Shown: piece by piece, positions 34,811 to 47,770 of the stretch
How positions within the stretch are numbered: position 1 is the first letter of the stretch
Layout of the letters: each line of letters starts with the position of its first letter
Origin: Liolophura sinensis
Lineage: Eukaryota; Mollusca; Polyplacophora; Chitonida; Chitonidae
Assembly (NCBI RefSeq): GCF_032854445.1
Contig: NC_088300.1
Coordinates: forward strand, 50,895,682 to 50,959,681
DNA length: 64,000 nt
Reading direction: 5' to 3'
Program-made: the position numbers and the translations under genes
The notes under the pieces: model-generated
Database searches by the model: none
What the model was told of the DNA's origin: nothing
The model's input: only the letters and a program-made list of their open reading frames with translations

Positions 34811-37800
34811 TTACTTTGTCACAAAGTTAAAGGTAGCGTCGAAAATCTTCCCGGTCGTCTTCTCGTGAGCTTTCACCTTGAGCTCTGTGCCACCAACTAT
34901 AAACTTCACTCCGACTTCACGGTTCTTCTCTCCCGTCAAATCCGGCAGGTCTACTCTGAAACTACCTAACTTAAAACATGAAGGGTCAGTTGTATATTTG
35001 GATTTGGTCACCGTGGATTTGTACACTGCCACCGTCATTTTTGTTTGTCCAGAGTAAGTCGGAGAAAAGGTATGTTCGCTAGTTTCCATACCATATGGCA
35101 CTTCTTCATCAACAGAAACAAATCTGTAAAAAATATCCTTGCACTTCCTCTCACCTTCAATCATAATTAACTTGTCAGGATCATGTTCACCATCAACAAA
35201 AGTGGATAAGCTACGAATTCCGTAAGTAAAGGCAGCCAGACGGATTCCAATGGCACCGGGCCGATGGCCGAATATCACCGCCCCTTTCACCACAGACAGG
35301 ACGGCGTCCAGTGGAGTGACCACATTCACAGACCGGAAGTTCTTCCTGAACTCCTCTTGGAGAAGTGGCGATTCAGAAAACCCACCCACCAGTAAGATGT
35401 GGGAAATTCCTCTACACTTGGGATCCGCCATTAGTGTTTCTACATGAGTGATAATTTTCTGAATGGTTGGTTTCATCAACGACTGCATTACTTTACCACT
35501 GATTCTCATCTTATCGCCTGTTAACCGAACATCTCTGGATAACCCAGACTCAGCCACTTGGTCCTCTAGCGAGCACTTGGTCTGAAAGCTGAACGTTTCA
35601 TGTAGAGAAGCCGGCAACCGGAAGGTGAATTTCTGTTCATCATTACTAGATATCCTCCGTTTATTGATTTCAAATTCTTTCTCAAGTTCCAGCCAATCAC
35701 CTTTACGGTAAAAATCTTGAGCAACAGTTCGGTGAACTGGTCGTCTACCTGAGTGCCGCCCCAACCTCCCCCGCTGGCTTTGTGTAGTTCTTTGAGATCC
35801 CCGTTTAGCATCACCTCGTGCACTGTCGTGTCCACAGTACCACCTGGGTAAAATAAAACGTTATCAACCAAGTTTAGGCCCATGAGTTACATTCTTTATT
35901 TAGATACACATGTAGGGATGACAGATTGAAGAGAAGCCACACAGTTTCAAAATAATGAGTGAGTAAAATAATAAATGATGTGAGTAAAAGCCCTCTGTCC
36001 AAAATTCTGGGAAATGATCCTGTATAGTTTATCATGCCAATGTTGTTGATCAACCATGCCCACACCTAGTTTTTGCCGTTAACGGTTCAACAGCCCACAC
36101 TGTCTACAGTGTGATCATATAACCGCCACACGATTAATCAAAATTCTGTGCCATTTTACTGGTAATCACTTGCTTCAAATCAAAGAGTTTCTGTATATTT
36201 CAAACTTCTATCCCTAGACAAGCAGTAACATTATCCATGCGTCTATAAACCTACTCAATATATATAAGATCTATTCAGTATATGCTCTATGAGGCACAAG
36301 CGAATGATCAATATCTTGTAAATTGACTTCTTCGGCGTAGTATATAGCTTCATCGCCATGGTTGTTAATTCTAATGAATAATAATTTAAACTTGTGAATA
36401 TTCAGGCAGGAAGCAATATGGATAAACTCATGACCTTATGTATTAGATGAACAGTTACCACTTCATCTGCATAAATACGTAATTGTTCTTCTAAAGCGCG
36501 TGCAATCAAAGTGCAGTACGATTTGAACAACGACACGATTGGGTACAATGACGTCAGATCTTATAGAATCGTTAAAACAAAAATGGTTTAGATTTAATTC
36601 CACGACTAGAATCCCTACGCACATGGCATACGAATGATAATGCGTTTACATTATGTTAAATACCTCCAGCGTCCACGACAATGTATCGAGATCCATTCCG
36701 CGAGATGTCGTCTGCGTCACAGAATTCGTCATCGGATCGACTGTTCGCTAATAAGGACTGACAGAAAATGGAGGCCGCTTCCGGTTCCAGTGCAATAGCC
36801 AGTTGATCTCCAAGTGTGCCAGACTGGTTAAAGAAACAAAACATGTAAATATATGCTATCATTTGTTGTTTAAACGATATCGAAAAGGATGTATCATTGT
36901 GAACAAAAATATGAATATGGTAAAAGAATACACTGACTTTTCTTTACACCTGAGTAAAAATCAAGGCTGAGTGTTAAAATAATAACCCAATTGAATACCA
37001 GTGTTTTGTGTGTAATAGATTATTAACAGTCAATCGGATTATATGATAGAAAATCATAAACATCAAAGAAACCATTACATGAAAATTTTGTCTCGAATTT
37101 GTACATGTAGAGCGGCTTTCCTCATGAACTGCTTGGCATCCTCGTCCCAGATAGCAGGTACCGTCAGCACGTATTGGATCTCCGAGTCAGCCACTTGCTG
37201 CTGAAGGCTTCCACTGAAATGCTCCTTAAGGTACAGTATTGACATGGCAAATACACTGAGGGCATTGAACCGCTGTCCGGATACTGACTCCAGCTCCATA
37301 GTCTCACTTATCTGAGGTACAAACAAAAACCAGATAGACTAAAGCAGGTGCATTATGAAAAAATCAAACAATAAAGTGGTATTTTTGTACGAAAGAAAGG
37401 CAACATACCACTCATCAGTACTTGAAGCAATGGTACTGTACGACCTTATTCGTTCATCTTACTTCCTAGTAAATATTTTTGAGTACCGTCTAAAACACAG
37501 GTGAAATAAGTAAATACTAACTAGTAAAACAGAGCTATAAATGTTAAATTAGCAAGTAAATGCTTGATACAAAACATGCAATATACTCCGTGCACAAAGG
37601 GCAGAAAGTGTACCAGGGGACACAACTTTTGTAACTCATCCATACATGTGACGTGTACATGGCATGCTCTTGTCTCTGTTGAATTTTTATCATTAACATC
37701 TGTGTGTGCCAGTCCTATTAACAATAACAGAGCAGACCACACATTTTTCTGTTCATGATCCAAAGGTTACCTTCAGTACTTATATCCATTATACAAATAG

Positions 37801-38284
37801 TGCATGCTGAGGGATGGGATATCAGGACCGTGGGATATTTCAAGATCCATGGGTATATATCCCCACAGTTGTAAGGGAAAATTTGCGTCGTCATGTTGAA
37901 TTATCGTCATATTTTATCGTGGCAATAAATAAAGACTTTAGAGCCCAGGTTGTCGTTTTCAGGTCTCTTTGTGTCTTACCTCAGATTTGTAGAGGTTCAT
38001 CTTAATAATAACAACCAGTTTTTCTCCTCCTTGTTTTTGGCGACTTGCGAGTACTTTGTCTCTGCTTCATATCCGAAACTGTGGAAATCTCCATACGGGT
38101 CTATCAGTACAGAGGTCGGGGTTTTGTACGAGGTCTGAAGGTGGTTGTCCCCATCTGACCAAACCTTGTTGGTTGTAATCTTGAGTTTATCAGCCAGAAA
38201 CTCGTGTTGGAAGGAGAAGGCGTAGCCGGAATATGTTGTACCGATATCAATGGCGATCACCATAAGGGGTTTGGAATGGGCCAT
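34811..38284 (-). pseudogene. HSPA12-like copy 5, two frame-breaking deletions
   Basis: Exons: 37980-38284, 37105-37311, 36664-36823, 34811-35843. Exon 1 is 305 bp instead of 312; the lost bases fall in the LFRRFK segment just before the exon end. Exon 4 is 1033 bp instead of 1064: 31 bp are missing after SDW, joining ...gccaat to cacctttacgg. Each deletion shifts the frame. The last base of exon 2 is also changed, giving CAT|GTAC where the sisters have CAG|GTAC, which weakens that donor. The protein would start MAHSKPLMVIAIDIGTTYSG. The 5' half and introns are closest to copy 3. It looks recently inactivated, because the rest of the reading frame is well kept. Confidence 0.85.
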
Positions 38285-39139
38285 GGTTACCCGGTTTACT
38301 GCCAGGTCAAGGCTATGTGAACTGAGGAGAGAGGACTGTTCAAACTTAAATTTCAGATTTAACTAAGCCGAGTTTTCAATTTTGTAAATAACCCCAAAGC
38401 CATTGTGTAATAATGTATTAAACATGTACTAAATCTGCTACTGCTATAATTGGGATGGAACAAGAGCCTTTGCTTCTGAGGTATGCTAAACCTTTGACTA
38501 TAAAATCTGACAATACAGGTATGAGCTAATACATTTTTGAATAACCGATGATAGGACAATAACTCGATATTAACTAAAACTGATTATAATATATAATTCA
38601 ACAAGTATATGTAAGCATAAGTGTGATTTTCTTTATTTGTCCATCAGATAAGAGTACTGAAATAAACATGTGAAAATTTGCAAATGTGATGAAACTGGGC
38701 CAGTGCATAAGAATATCTTCAAGATACAACAAAGTTAGCCGAGTGTATAGGAGAAATCCACGTTAAGTGCCCCACAGACTCTAGGACGTATGATGAGCTA
38801 TACGTCGATTCGAACATGCGACCCGGCGGGTAATAACATGTAGTCTCTGAACAGACCCATTCTAGACCGCTGGGTTCTATATAGGCGGACATAAACCGTG
38901 TATATTTGGTAAGTTTTGGCCTATAGAGCACGTTAAATCTCCCTCGGTAAGCTTGCAGGCCTTGATCGGTACAACGCTGAGATAGGCTACATCAATAGGC
39001 CTGCTCCAGGCTGACAGAGAAAAGCGTTAGAAACTGAATGTTTGTACTCGACAATCAACTTTTCTCCCAGAAGACTTACAACACTGGCACGGTTCTGTGA
39101 AGAGGAATTAATCCTATATCTGTAGTGTCGACAACTCAC

Positions 39140-39255
39140 CTCAAGTATATTGATCGCTGGCAAGCTAAAGATTACCACCCTGCTGGATGCTTTCTGGCTA
39201 AATGAGCAGGTTGGAGAGACAGATGACGTGGCACCCCAATAACGAAAGTGAAAGC
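39140..39255 (-). other. putative 5' UTR exon of copy 5
   Basis: Donor TTGAG|GTGAGTTG on the minus strand, with the edge at 39140. The sequence upstream of the donor follows the copy 3 version. Confidence 0.45.
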
Positions 39256-40960
39256 AAAATTACACATCACTACCTTCGCCCGACTTCGCTCTGGGATTTT
39301 CCTGGAGTACTTCAAGCATCGATATAAATAGAAATACAGTTAGCGTTATACCATATGAATCTCTGCATGCAATGTCACCGTAATCAATCCCTATTATAAA
39401 TGTCAATTGCTATTATTTGTGCAATATGGACAATTATGAATCAGTGAAATCATCGAGTTCATGATCCAAGTATTGTATAAACTTCTCCTTACTAAAATGT
39501 GCAAATATACATTTGTGTGGTCATGCATGGGTTCATTGTTTATTCATTATTCCTGATCAAGTTAGGTATGATACACAACTGGCACTAAATCCCCTTATGA
39601 TCATAGTGAGTATATCACGACTCCGTCATTCCTTCTAAAATTTGTGTTAGGCATCTTAAATAGCCAGTTATCAGATCTGCAGCACCCAGGTGAAGTTGTG
39701 TATTAAACAGCGGCCCTCACCGAAAGCAGGTGCTCTGAGATGGCAGAGAGTCAGGCTCCAGACTCGGTGGGTGCTATCAACGCTGAGTTTTATCAAGTAT
39801 CTTGGTACTGCCTTATTTAGGAGGCCTGTCTCTTAAAAATGCCTAATTGCTTGTGGTATGATAGTCTGACTTCATGCAGTGTCTGGGAAGTTTTGCTAAA
39901 ACTAAAACATTCTCAGCCGCTCACAACTATATATACATATAAATACATAAATGCCTGTTTTACTATGTAGTCTGTCTACATAACACGTTTTCTTCCATGG
40001 TCAAGAGTCCTATAGTCGTTTTTGCATGAAGTGGGCACAGCACTTACACACGCTGTTTGAAGAGAAAGGAATTATAGCTGGAATTTTTTTAAACAGCAGC
40101 CAGTATGTGTACTAGAAGAATTATATAATCTTGTCAATGAAGGATCCTTTCACGAGGAATTTATCTGACATCATTGCCCACCACTCTCATTAAGCTGTGA
40201 TCACTCGTTAAATCTTTCTTATCACGTCTGACACCTTGCATATTATGTAGACATGTGTATTGCCTTCATTCAACATGCCGAAATGACCGATCCACCCAAG
40301 AATAGCTGATGAATATAAATATAAAAAGATTACCCAATGAAATAGTAGTTAATGATGGACAGCCAAGACGAAACATCATGCAAACGTTGTCCACATACAC
40401 GGCGGTAGAAGGCAAGTAAAATCTGATAACAGAAGCACTTTTCACTCTCTCTATACGACTGAGGGCAAAAACGGCATAATCATCTGCATAGCTTGGTATC
40501 ACACTAAACCTTGATGTCAAAATAATTTATTTCAAATATAATCCATCTTTTAGTGATTTCTGTACATTCAATGCATTTCACAGCTGCGTCTGAAATTTTC
40601 TATTTGCATAAGCCCTTTGCAAACTTGAGCGTGTGTGTGACTGGATGATGATGACGACTTGTTAAGTTCTGCTGGAGATAGACATCCGCTTAGGCATCAT
40701 ATAAAAGTAGTTAAAGGAGTGGCATAAAAGCAGGAGCAATAGAGGTAGTGTGTGTCTTGATTTAAGCCTTTACCGGGGTCTCGTCTCTGAATCACTGGTG
40801 GTTTACTCCGTGGGCATAGATAAATATTACCACCGGTATCAGTGAAAACGAATCAAGTTTACATCTAAAGTGAGACATGAAAAGGAAGGTTACATAAAAG
40901 TACATTTCAGTTCTGCAGTGGATGTTTCCTAGGCAGTTGGCTGTAAACAGCTATCCAGTG
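39256..40960. other. conserved 5' flank of copy 5
   Basis: Homologous to the copy 3 flank, but without the LTR. The empty site is near 39915-39925 (cacaactatatatacat). The tRNA-like relic is at about 39730-39790. No gene is seen. Confidence 0.45.
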
Positions 40961-41770
40961 TGGTATTTGTTATGACTGGTGAATGTCATGTATTGTGTTA
41001 CTTGACTTTGAGTATGTGAGGCATCCTGTGTGGTGTTTGTTGAGTATGGTTGGTAATGTGTCACGTATAGTGTCAGTTGACTGAATGGGTGAGGTATGGT
41101 GTTTGGTGTTTGTTTAGTATGGTTGGTAATGTGTAATGTATGGTGTCAGTTGACGAGTTATAGGTGAGGTATCATGTCTAGTGTTTTTGGAGTATGACTA
41201 ACAATGCCTCATTATCGTGTCAGTTAACTGTAAATAGGTAAGGTATCCTGTCTTCTGTTTAGTGTGTCATGTATTCCGTTAGGTATCATGCCTGGCGTTT
41301 GTTGAGTATGATTGGTAATGTCTCATGTATCGTGTTAAATGACTATGAATAGCTGAGGTATCCTGTCTCCTGTCTGGTGTGTCATGTATTACGTTAGTTT
41401 ACTGTGGGGTATCATGCCTGGTGTTTGTTGAGTATGATTGGTAATGTCTCATGTGTCGTGTTAATTGACATGGGGTGGGTGAGATATCATGTCTCCTGTT
41501 TTTTGGAACGATTAATAATGTATTATTTTTGTGTCAGTTAACTGTGAATAGGTGAGGTATCATGTCCAATGTTTTTTGAGTATCATTGGTAATGTCTCAT
41601 GTATCGTGTCAATTCACAAGGTCAGGTATCCTACTTGGTCTTCGTTGAGTATAACTGGCAATGTCTCAAGTAACGAGTCATTTGAATGTAAATACCCGAG
41701 GCATCCTGTCTCCTGTCTAGTGTGTCATGTATTACGTTAGTTTACTGTGAGGTATTATGTCTGGTGTTTC
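40961..41770. repeat. minisatellite array, about 75-bp unit (longest tract)
   Basis: About 800 bp of the ggtgtttgttgagtatg / tcatgtatcgtg repeat, with full and shortened units alternating. Confidence 0.75.
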
Positions 41771-42144
41771 CACGTACATGTATGTGGTTGGATGAGCTGA
41801 CGTTTACTGACGTCTGTGTAGAAGTAAAACGTCTTTACAGACATAATTTTTTTCAACGATGCAGCCCAGTTCTTCACGGAAATAGTGATAAAATTTGCAA
41901 ACGTTAAAATCGAAACAATTAATAACCAGAACATAGCTTTTGGCGAAGCCATACGCAGATTCCTGGACCAGCAATGACGCAATTCTTGATTGGTGTCTTT
42001 TATAGTATTTTACCGGATAACACTAATAGACACACAGTTTTGTTATACATTGTACCATTAACCTGTCTATAAACTACCCTTCCGTTTCCCCAACATAAGC
42101 TCCGATGCAAAATCGATCTCGACTAATACACATTTAGAACAGTT
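41771..42144. other. B-type spacer
   Basis: Starts ccacgtacatgtatgtggttggatgagctgacg and runs through the gatgcagccc and gaaacaatt blocks, as at 47770-47930. There is no recombinase insertion and no SINE. No gene is seen. Confidence 0.45.
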
Positions 42145-42610
42145 TATATTCCTGGTTGATTATATATGTAATAAAATATGTTTGTCTAGAAACACGAAAT
42201 CTGTAATGTTTCAACTAAAACACTTTTCTTGGGTAATGTCTGAGAGGGTATCAGGTCTTCTACATACTTGCCAAACTACCATCAGGTCACTACGAACATT
42301 ACATTCTTGGTTAATAATACATAGTAAAAATGTATCCTAAGAAACAGTAAATGTGCAATGTATCATGTAAAATATTTGTCTTGGATAATATCAGAGAGGA
42401 TATCTTGTCTAACATATTTTGGATTTTCAACTATTGGCTTAGTATGAATATAGTATTCTTAGTAACTTGTATATGTTAAACATAAATAATAAGAAACAAC
42501 AACTCAGCAATGTGTGTTCTAAAACATATATATTGGTGAATAATATCTGACAGATTATCTTCTCTAATATATATATACTGCGTGACAGAGCAACCGACAC
42601 GTTACATAGC
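42145..42610. repeat. 3'-flank repeat trimer, about 150-bp unit
   Basis: Three units starting at about 42145 (ttcctggttgatt), 42300 (ttcttggttaat) and 42450 (ttcttagtaacttg). A-type flanks have only two. Confidence 0.55.
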
Positions 42611-42890
42611 AATAAAAGTGACATCTCGTATTAGTTGGTAGCTCAACATGAATTCCTCAATATATGTGCCAAAGTATTTCACGCAACTATGGATTTAACA
42701 ATGATGAAATGGTTATCACACACCCGACACTATTCTGCGACAGAGGTCTAACCCTTCCCCTGTTTAGAATATCAGGAAAGGCCGACTGTACTCAGACTAA
42801 TCTCCCAAATCATCAAGTTTTAGACTTGGGTCTAACTCTATAGTTGGGTATAGCACATCTTCTAGTCCCAGGATCGTCCGGATGGTCTGT

Positions 42891-45800
42891 TTACTTTGTC
42901 ACAAAGTTAAAATTAGAATAAAATTAAATTAAATAGAATCGGATTAAAGGTATGTTCATTAGTTTCCATACCATATGGCACTTCTTCGTCAACAGAAACA
43001 AATCTGTTAAAAATACCCTCGCACATCCTCTCACCTTCAATCATAATTAACTTGTCAGGATCATGTTCCCCATCAACAAAAGTGGATAAGCTACGAATTC
43101 CGTAAGTAAAGGCAGCCAGACGGATTCCAATGGCACCGGGCTGATGGCCGAATATCACCGCCCCTTTCATCACAGACAGGACGGCGTCCAGTGGAGTGAC
43201 CACAGTCACGGACCGGAAGGTCTTCCGGAACTCCTCTTGGAGAAGTGGCGATTCAGAAAACCCACCCACCAGTAAGATGTGGGAAATTCCTCTACACTTG
43301 GGATCCGCCATTAGTGTTTCTACATGAGTGATAATGTTATGGATAGTTGGTTTCATCAACCCTTGCATCGCTTTGCCACTGATTCTCATCTTGTCGCCTG
43401 CAAAGCGCAAATCTCCGGATAACCCCTGCGTCCGCCATGTGTTCCTCTAGCGGCCGCTGGTTGTAAAAGCTGAACACTTCACGTAGAGAAGCCGGCAAGC
43501 GGAAGCTGAAATTCTGTTTCTCAACACTAGATATCATCCGTTTATTGATTTCAAACTCTCTTTCAAGCTCCAATTTATCCGATTTGTGGTATTTGCCGAA
43601 CTCCTTTATCACCTTTACGGTAAAGATGTCCGACAACAGATCGGTGAACTGGTCGTCAACTTGAGTGCCGCCCGAACATCTCTGGATAACCCAGACTCAG
43701 CCACTTGGTCCTCTAACGAGCACTTGCTCTGAAAGCTGAACGTTTCATGTAGAGAAGCCGGCAACCGGAAGCTGAATTTCTGTTCATCATTACTAGATAT
43801 CCTCCGTTTATTAATTTCAAATTCTTTCTCAAGTTCCAGCCAATCCGATTTGTGGTGTTTGCCGAACTCCTTCATCGCCTTTACGGTAAAAATCTTGACC
43901 AACAGATCGGTGAATTGGTCGTCTACCTGAGTGCCGCCCCAACCTCCCCCGCTGGCTTTGTGTAGTTCTTTGAGATGCCCGCTGGACATCACCTCGTGCA
44001 CTGTTGTGTCCACTGTACCACCTGGGGAAATGAAACGTTACCAACGAAGAGTAGAACCATAGTTTACACTCTACATTTAGATATGCATGTGGTTGAAGAG
44101 AATGGACACATCAAACAACAATACTGAGTCTGCAAAACTGCAGATATGACTGAGAAATGATGCTATATACTCGTTGTTCGTCGTACGTTGCCGACACCTA
44201 ACTGTTGAATTTCCAAATTAAACACTAGATATTCAACACAATGTTTACACGTTAACGTGAACGGAATGGAAGTTTTCTCTTTCTCGATGTCCTACACAAT
44301 GATGAAATCCAACAGAAGCACACATACAACCTGGCGTAAAACTACTAATCCTGGTATTTACACTAAATTGATAAGTTTATTAAACATCAAATAAATTTAA
44401 TTGCAAGTTTTTTTTGCTGTAACATGATCACATTCGTCAAACTGTGTGCAGACATTAATTTCAAAAAAGTGGTGAACCAAGCAAAACAACGGAACTTGGA
44501 TAAAACATAGTTAAACAGTCCACGTTTTCTTGAGTTTTTCTTTATCTCAGTTTAATGTACATAAAATGATGATTGTACGTCTTGTAAATTGACCTAACTA
44601 TTCCCCTATTCTGATCCAATCCTCGAGATGTCGTCTGCATCACAGAATTTGTCATCTGATCGGCCGTTTGCCAATAAGGCTTGACAGAAAATGGAGGCCG
44701 CTTCCGGTTCCAGTGCGATAGTGAGTTGATCTCCAGGCATTCCAGACTGGCTAAGGAAACAAATCATATACATGCATGCTATCGCTTTATTTCGACACAG
44801 AGCTCGAGCAAATTAATTATATTCAGTCAACAACAACGTTGGTTTTATAATGATTTCGAAAAACGGTTCTTTATTATGAATATAATCAGGAAGATGCCAA
44901 CGAAATACAATTATTTTTAGATGACTATTCTTTACTATATACGTCAGGAAGACTTTGTGTTGAAACAGTTGCCCAAATGAACACCAGCGTTTTGTGTGTA
45001 ATAGATTATAAGCAACAGTTCGGAATGTATTGTAGATAACCTTAAATATAAATTAAACCATTACATGAAAATTTCATCTGGAATTTGTACCTGTAGAGCG
45101 GCTTTCCTCATGAACTGCTTGGCGTTCTCGTCCCACATAGCAGGTACCGTCAGCACGTATTGGATCTCCGAGTCAGCCACTTGCTGCTGAAGGCTTCGAC
45201 TGAAATGCTCCTTAAGGTACTGTACTGACATGGCAAATACACTGAGGGCATTGAACCGCTGTCCGGACACCGACTCCAGCTTCATAGTCTCACTTATCTG
45301 AGGTACAAACAAAAACCAGGTAATGAATATTTTATACCAAAAAGTCAGTCATAAAAGTTCCATATTGATCAAGGTTCAGAGCAAAACATAAACACCGAAC
45401 AACGCCTGCTACACGTATATCAAGGAAAACAACTCTAGTCAGAACGCCATTCCCCATAGATCACCTGCTATTCTCTCTTTACACTTGCTTGTATCATCTT
45501 CCTTTAACAAAATGTGCAGGAGATACACATAACGCAAATGCCTACACTACATAGATTACAAAGCTTAACATGTACTTTGGTAATTAAATCTCTTCTTCGT
45601 GTCTCACCTCAGATTTGTAGAGGATCATCTTAAATCGACGGAATAACAACCAGTCTTTTTCCTCCTTGTTTTTGGGGAGTTGGGGGTACTTTGTCTCCGC
45701 TTCATATCCGAAACTGTGGAAATGTCCATCCGGGTCTATCAGTACAGAGGTCGGGGTTTTGTACGAGGTCTGAAGGTGGTTGTCCCCATCTGACCAAACC

Positions 45801-45919
45801 TTGTTGGTTGTAATCTTGAGTTTATCAGCCAGAAACTCGTGTTGGAAGGAGAAGGCGTAGCCAGAATATGTTGTACCGATATCAATGGCGACCACAAGAA
45901 GGGGTTTGGATAGAGCCAT
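42891..45919 (-). pseudogene. HSPA12-like copy 6, A/B chimera with internal duplication
   Basis: Exon 1 45608-45919 and exon 2 45091-45297 are full length and open (MALSKPLLVV..., ISETMKLESV...). Exon 3 (44613-44746) is cut: a deletion of roughly 240 bp removed its last codons (SRYIVVDAG) and the donor. Exon 4 (42891-44021) holds two successive copies of its middle part. The first, A-type part (SGGGWGGTQVDDQF to AESGLSRDVR) breaks off at about 43672. A B-type part then starts again at GTQVDDQFTDLLSDIF and runs to the C-terminal third. The B part has a further one-base frame change at gataacccctgcg. About 240 bp coding the C-terminus are missing near 42912-42940, leaving only the last codons. 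The leader exon is also deleted. Clearly non-functional. Confidence 0.85.
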
Positions 45920-46419
45920 GGTTACCCGGTTTACTGCCAGGTCAAGGCTCTGTGAACTGAGGAGAGGGGACTGTTCAAACTTAAATTTCAGATTTAACTA
46001 AGCCGAGTTTTCAATTTTGTAATTAGTCCCAAAGCGATTGTGTAATAGTGTATTAAATATGCAATAAATCTGCTGCTGTTGTAATTAACATTGGACATTA
46101 GTATTGGCTTCTTGGGTTTGCTAAACCTTTGACTATAAAATCTTACTTAACACAGGTATGAGCTAATACATTCTTGAACAACTGAACCCAGGACAAGAAG
46201 TCGATATTAACTGAAACTGATTGTAATATATGATTCAACAAGTATATGTAAGCTATTCATTAATGAGATTTTTTGTCTGTCCACCAGATAAGAGTACTGA
46301 AAAAACATGTGAATATTTGCAAATGTGATTAAACTGGGCCAGTGCATAAGAATATTTTGATGATACAGCAAAGCTAGCCGAGCGCATAGGCGAAATCCAC
46401 GTTAAGTGCGTATGGTGAA

Positions 46420-46495
46420 CTATACGTGGATTCGAACATGCGACCGGGCGGGTAATAACAGTCTCTGAACTGACCCATTCCAGACCGCTGGGTTC
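46420..46495 (-). repeat. tRNA-like relic in the leader intron of copy 6
   Basis: On the minus strand, CATGTTCGAATCC (box B, nearly ideal) follows CCAGCGGTCTGGAATGGG by about 45 bp. This is the best-preserved example of this relic in the window. Confidence 0.45.
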
Positions 46496-46763
46496 TATAC
46501 AGGCGGACCTGTATACCTTGTATACTGGGTAAGTTTTGGCCTATATAGCACGTTAAATCTCCCTCGGTAAGCTTGCAGGCCTTGATCGGTACAAGACTGA
46601 GCTATACTACATCACTACGTCTGCTCCAGGCTGACAGAGACGAGAGTTAAAAACTGAATGTTTGTACTCGGTATTCAACTATTCTGGCAGAAGTCTTTCA
46701 GTACTGACAAGGTTCTGTGAAGAGAAATTAATCCGACATCTGTAGAGTCGACAACTCACTCAA

Positions 46764-47212
46764 CGTAATTCAATCCCTATTATAAATGTCAACTGTTATT
46801 ATATGTGTAATATAGACAACTATGAATCAGTGAAATCACCGAGTTCGTGATCCAAATATTGCATAAACTTCCCGTAACTAAAATGTGCAAATATACATTG
46901 GTATGGTTATGCATGGGTTCATTGTTTATTCATTATTCCTGATCAAGATAGGTATGAAACACAACCGACACTAAATCCCCTTAATGATCATAGTTAGTAT
47001 ATCACGACTCTGTCATTTCTTCTGGAATTCGTATTAGGCTTTTTTAATAGCCACTTATCAGATGACCTGCAGCACCATGTGGTTAGGGGACGTTGGCACA
47101 GGACTGCCCACTGGACTGGACGTGTGCATGACGAAGGGCACAGCACTTACACACGCTGTTTGGAGAGAAAGGAATTATAGCTGGAATGTTTCTAATCAGC
47201 AGCCAGTATGTG
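46764..47212. other. 5' flank of copy 6, leader exon deleted
   Basis: At about 46757-46764 the donor-side sequence gacaactcac runs straight into the cgtaattcaatccctatt block, which lies upstream of the leader exon in other units. The exon is therefore gone. A further deletion removes the tRNA-like relic near 47080. No gene is seen. Confidence 0.5.
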
Positions 47213-47770
47213 GTTGAGTATGGTTGGTAACTTCTCATGTATCGTGTCAGTTGACAGGGGATAAGTGAGGTATCATGTCTGGTGTTTGTTGATAATGATT
47301 GGTAATGTGTCATGTATCGTTTCAGTTGACTGAATAGATGAGGTATCATGTCAGTGATCTGTAAATAGATGAGATGTCACTTCTGATGTTTGTTGAGTAT
47401 GATTGGTAATGTCACCTGTACATTCCCAGTTAACTGTGAATAGCTGAGGTATCCTGTCTTCTGCCTTGTGTGTCATATATTACGTTATTTTACTGTGAGG
47501 TATGTCTGATGTTTGTTAAGTATGACTGGTAATGTGTCATCTATCGTGTCAGTGAACTGTGAATAGCTGAGGTATCCTGTCTCCTGTGTAGTGTGTCATG
47601 TATTACGTTAGTTTACTGTAAGATATCGTGTCTAATGTTTGTTGAGTATGATTGGTAATGTGTCATCTATCGTGTCAGTTGACTGTGAGCAGCTGAGCTA
47701 TCCTGTCTCCTATATAGTGTGTCATGTATGACGTTAGTTTACTGTGAGGTACTGTGTCTGGTGTTTCCAC
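47213..47770. repeat. minisatellite array, about 75-bp unit
   Basis: Same repeat as at 40961. It ends in the same ccacgtacatgtatgtgg block. Confidence 0.7.
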
